From Spirochaetaceae bacterium (GTDB lineage: Bacteria; Spirochaetota; Spirochaetia; DSM-27196; SKKC01), in the NCBI GenBank assembly GCA_003552745.1, contig PUOG01000031.1, positions 1 to 12,538 of the forward strand: a stretch of 12,538 nt of DNA, written 5' to 3'. How positions within the stretch are numbered: position 1 is the first letter of the stretch; each line of letters opens with the position of its first letter. The translations under genes were made by a program, and so were the position numbers. Below the pieces are notes generated by a model. The model had not been told where the DNA came from. It did no database searches and saw only the letters and a list, made by a program, of their open reading frames with translations. Below are positions 12,480 to 12,538 of the stretch, piece by piece.

Positions 12480-12538
12480 AACAGGGGAGAACAACGGTTC
12501 GGACACACATCTCGTTGGGTACGCATCCGGTTGGGCAC

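Noticed and set aside
1..12538. Hidden CRISPR array, transposon, phage defence island or tRNA
   Set aside because: No regularly spaced repeats, terminal inverted repeats with transposase, defence-type nuclease or helicase genes, or cloverleaf sequence were seen; vapBC is the only stress/defence-like module.

Overview
The window looks like a chromosomal segment from a moderately GC-rich (estimated by eye, high 50s percent) Gram-negative bacterium. A signal-peptide beta-barrel protein implies an outer membrane. The gene mix (GH31 alpha-xylosidase, Rnf/Nqr-type flavoprotein subunit, DrrAB-type exporter, VapBC, M28 peptidase) would suit a saccharolytic anaerobe such as a free-living spirochaete, but nothing here proves the taxon. 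Most genes have strong AGGAGG-type ribosome sites; two appear leaderless.

Layout. (1) Positions 3-1154, plus strand: the 3' part of a glycerate/hydroxypyruvate-type dehydrogenase, then an RpiB/LacAB-type sugar-phosphate isomerase. (2) Convergent with these across a GC-rich compound hairpin, minus strand 2793-1254: a short-chain dehydrogenase followed by an IolE/IolI-like TIM-barrel sugar isomerase/epimerase. A consensus -35 abutted by a 14-bp tandem repeat lies upstream. These four enzymes resemble a small sugar, polyol or inositol-type catabolic locus of unknown substrate. (3) A MarR regulator (minus) diverges from a two-gene ABC-2 exporter (plus, 3671-5490). The spacer carries two mirror-image operators flanking a near-consensus promoter. 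(4) Minus strand 6679-5535: an RnfD/NqrB-like membrane flavoprotein with no other Rnf/Nqr subunit in view, followed by a 72-aa two-helix membrane protein. (5) Plus strand 6931-9569: a possible 56-aa protein with a TTG start, then a cytoplasmic GH31 alpha-xylosidase. (6) Plus strand 9629-10317: a vapBC toxin-antitoxin pair whose promoter is built from four 8-bp tandem repeats ending just before the ATG. (7) Minus strand 11082-10356: an outer-membrane beta-barrel gene interrupted by a frameshift in a six-G run. (8) Minus strand 12446-11235: an M28 metallopeptidase.

No rRNA, tRNA, CRISPR array, insertion sequence or replication origin was recognised. I see no clearly new multi-gene system. The best candidates for something undescribed are the vapBC promoter array, the RnfD-like/two-helix gene pair, the tandem-repeat promoter of the dehydrogenase/isomerase operon, and the homopolymer frameshift in the beta-barrel gene.
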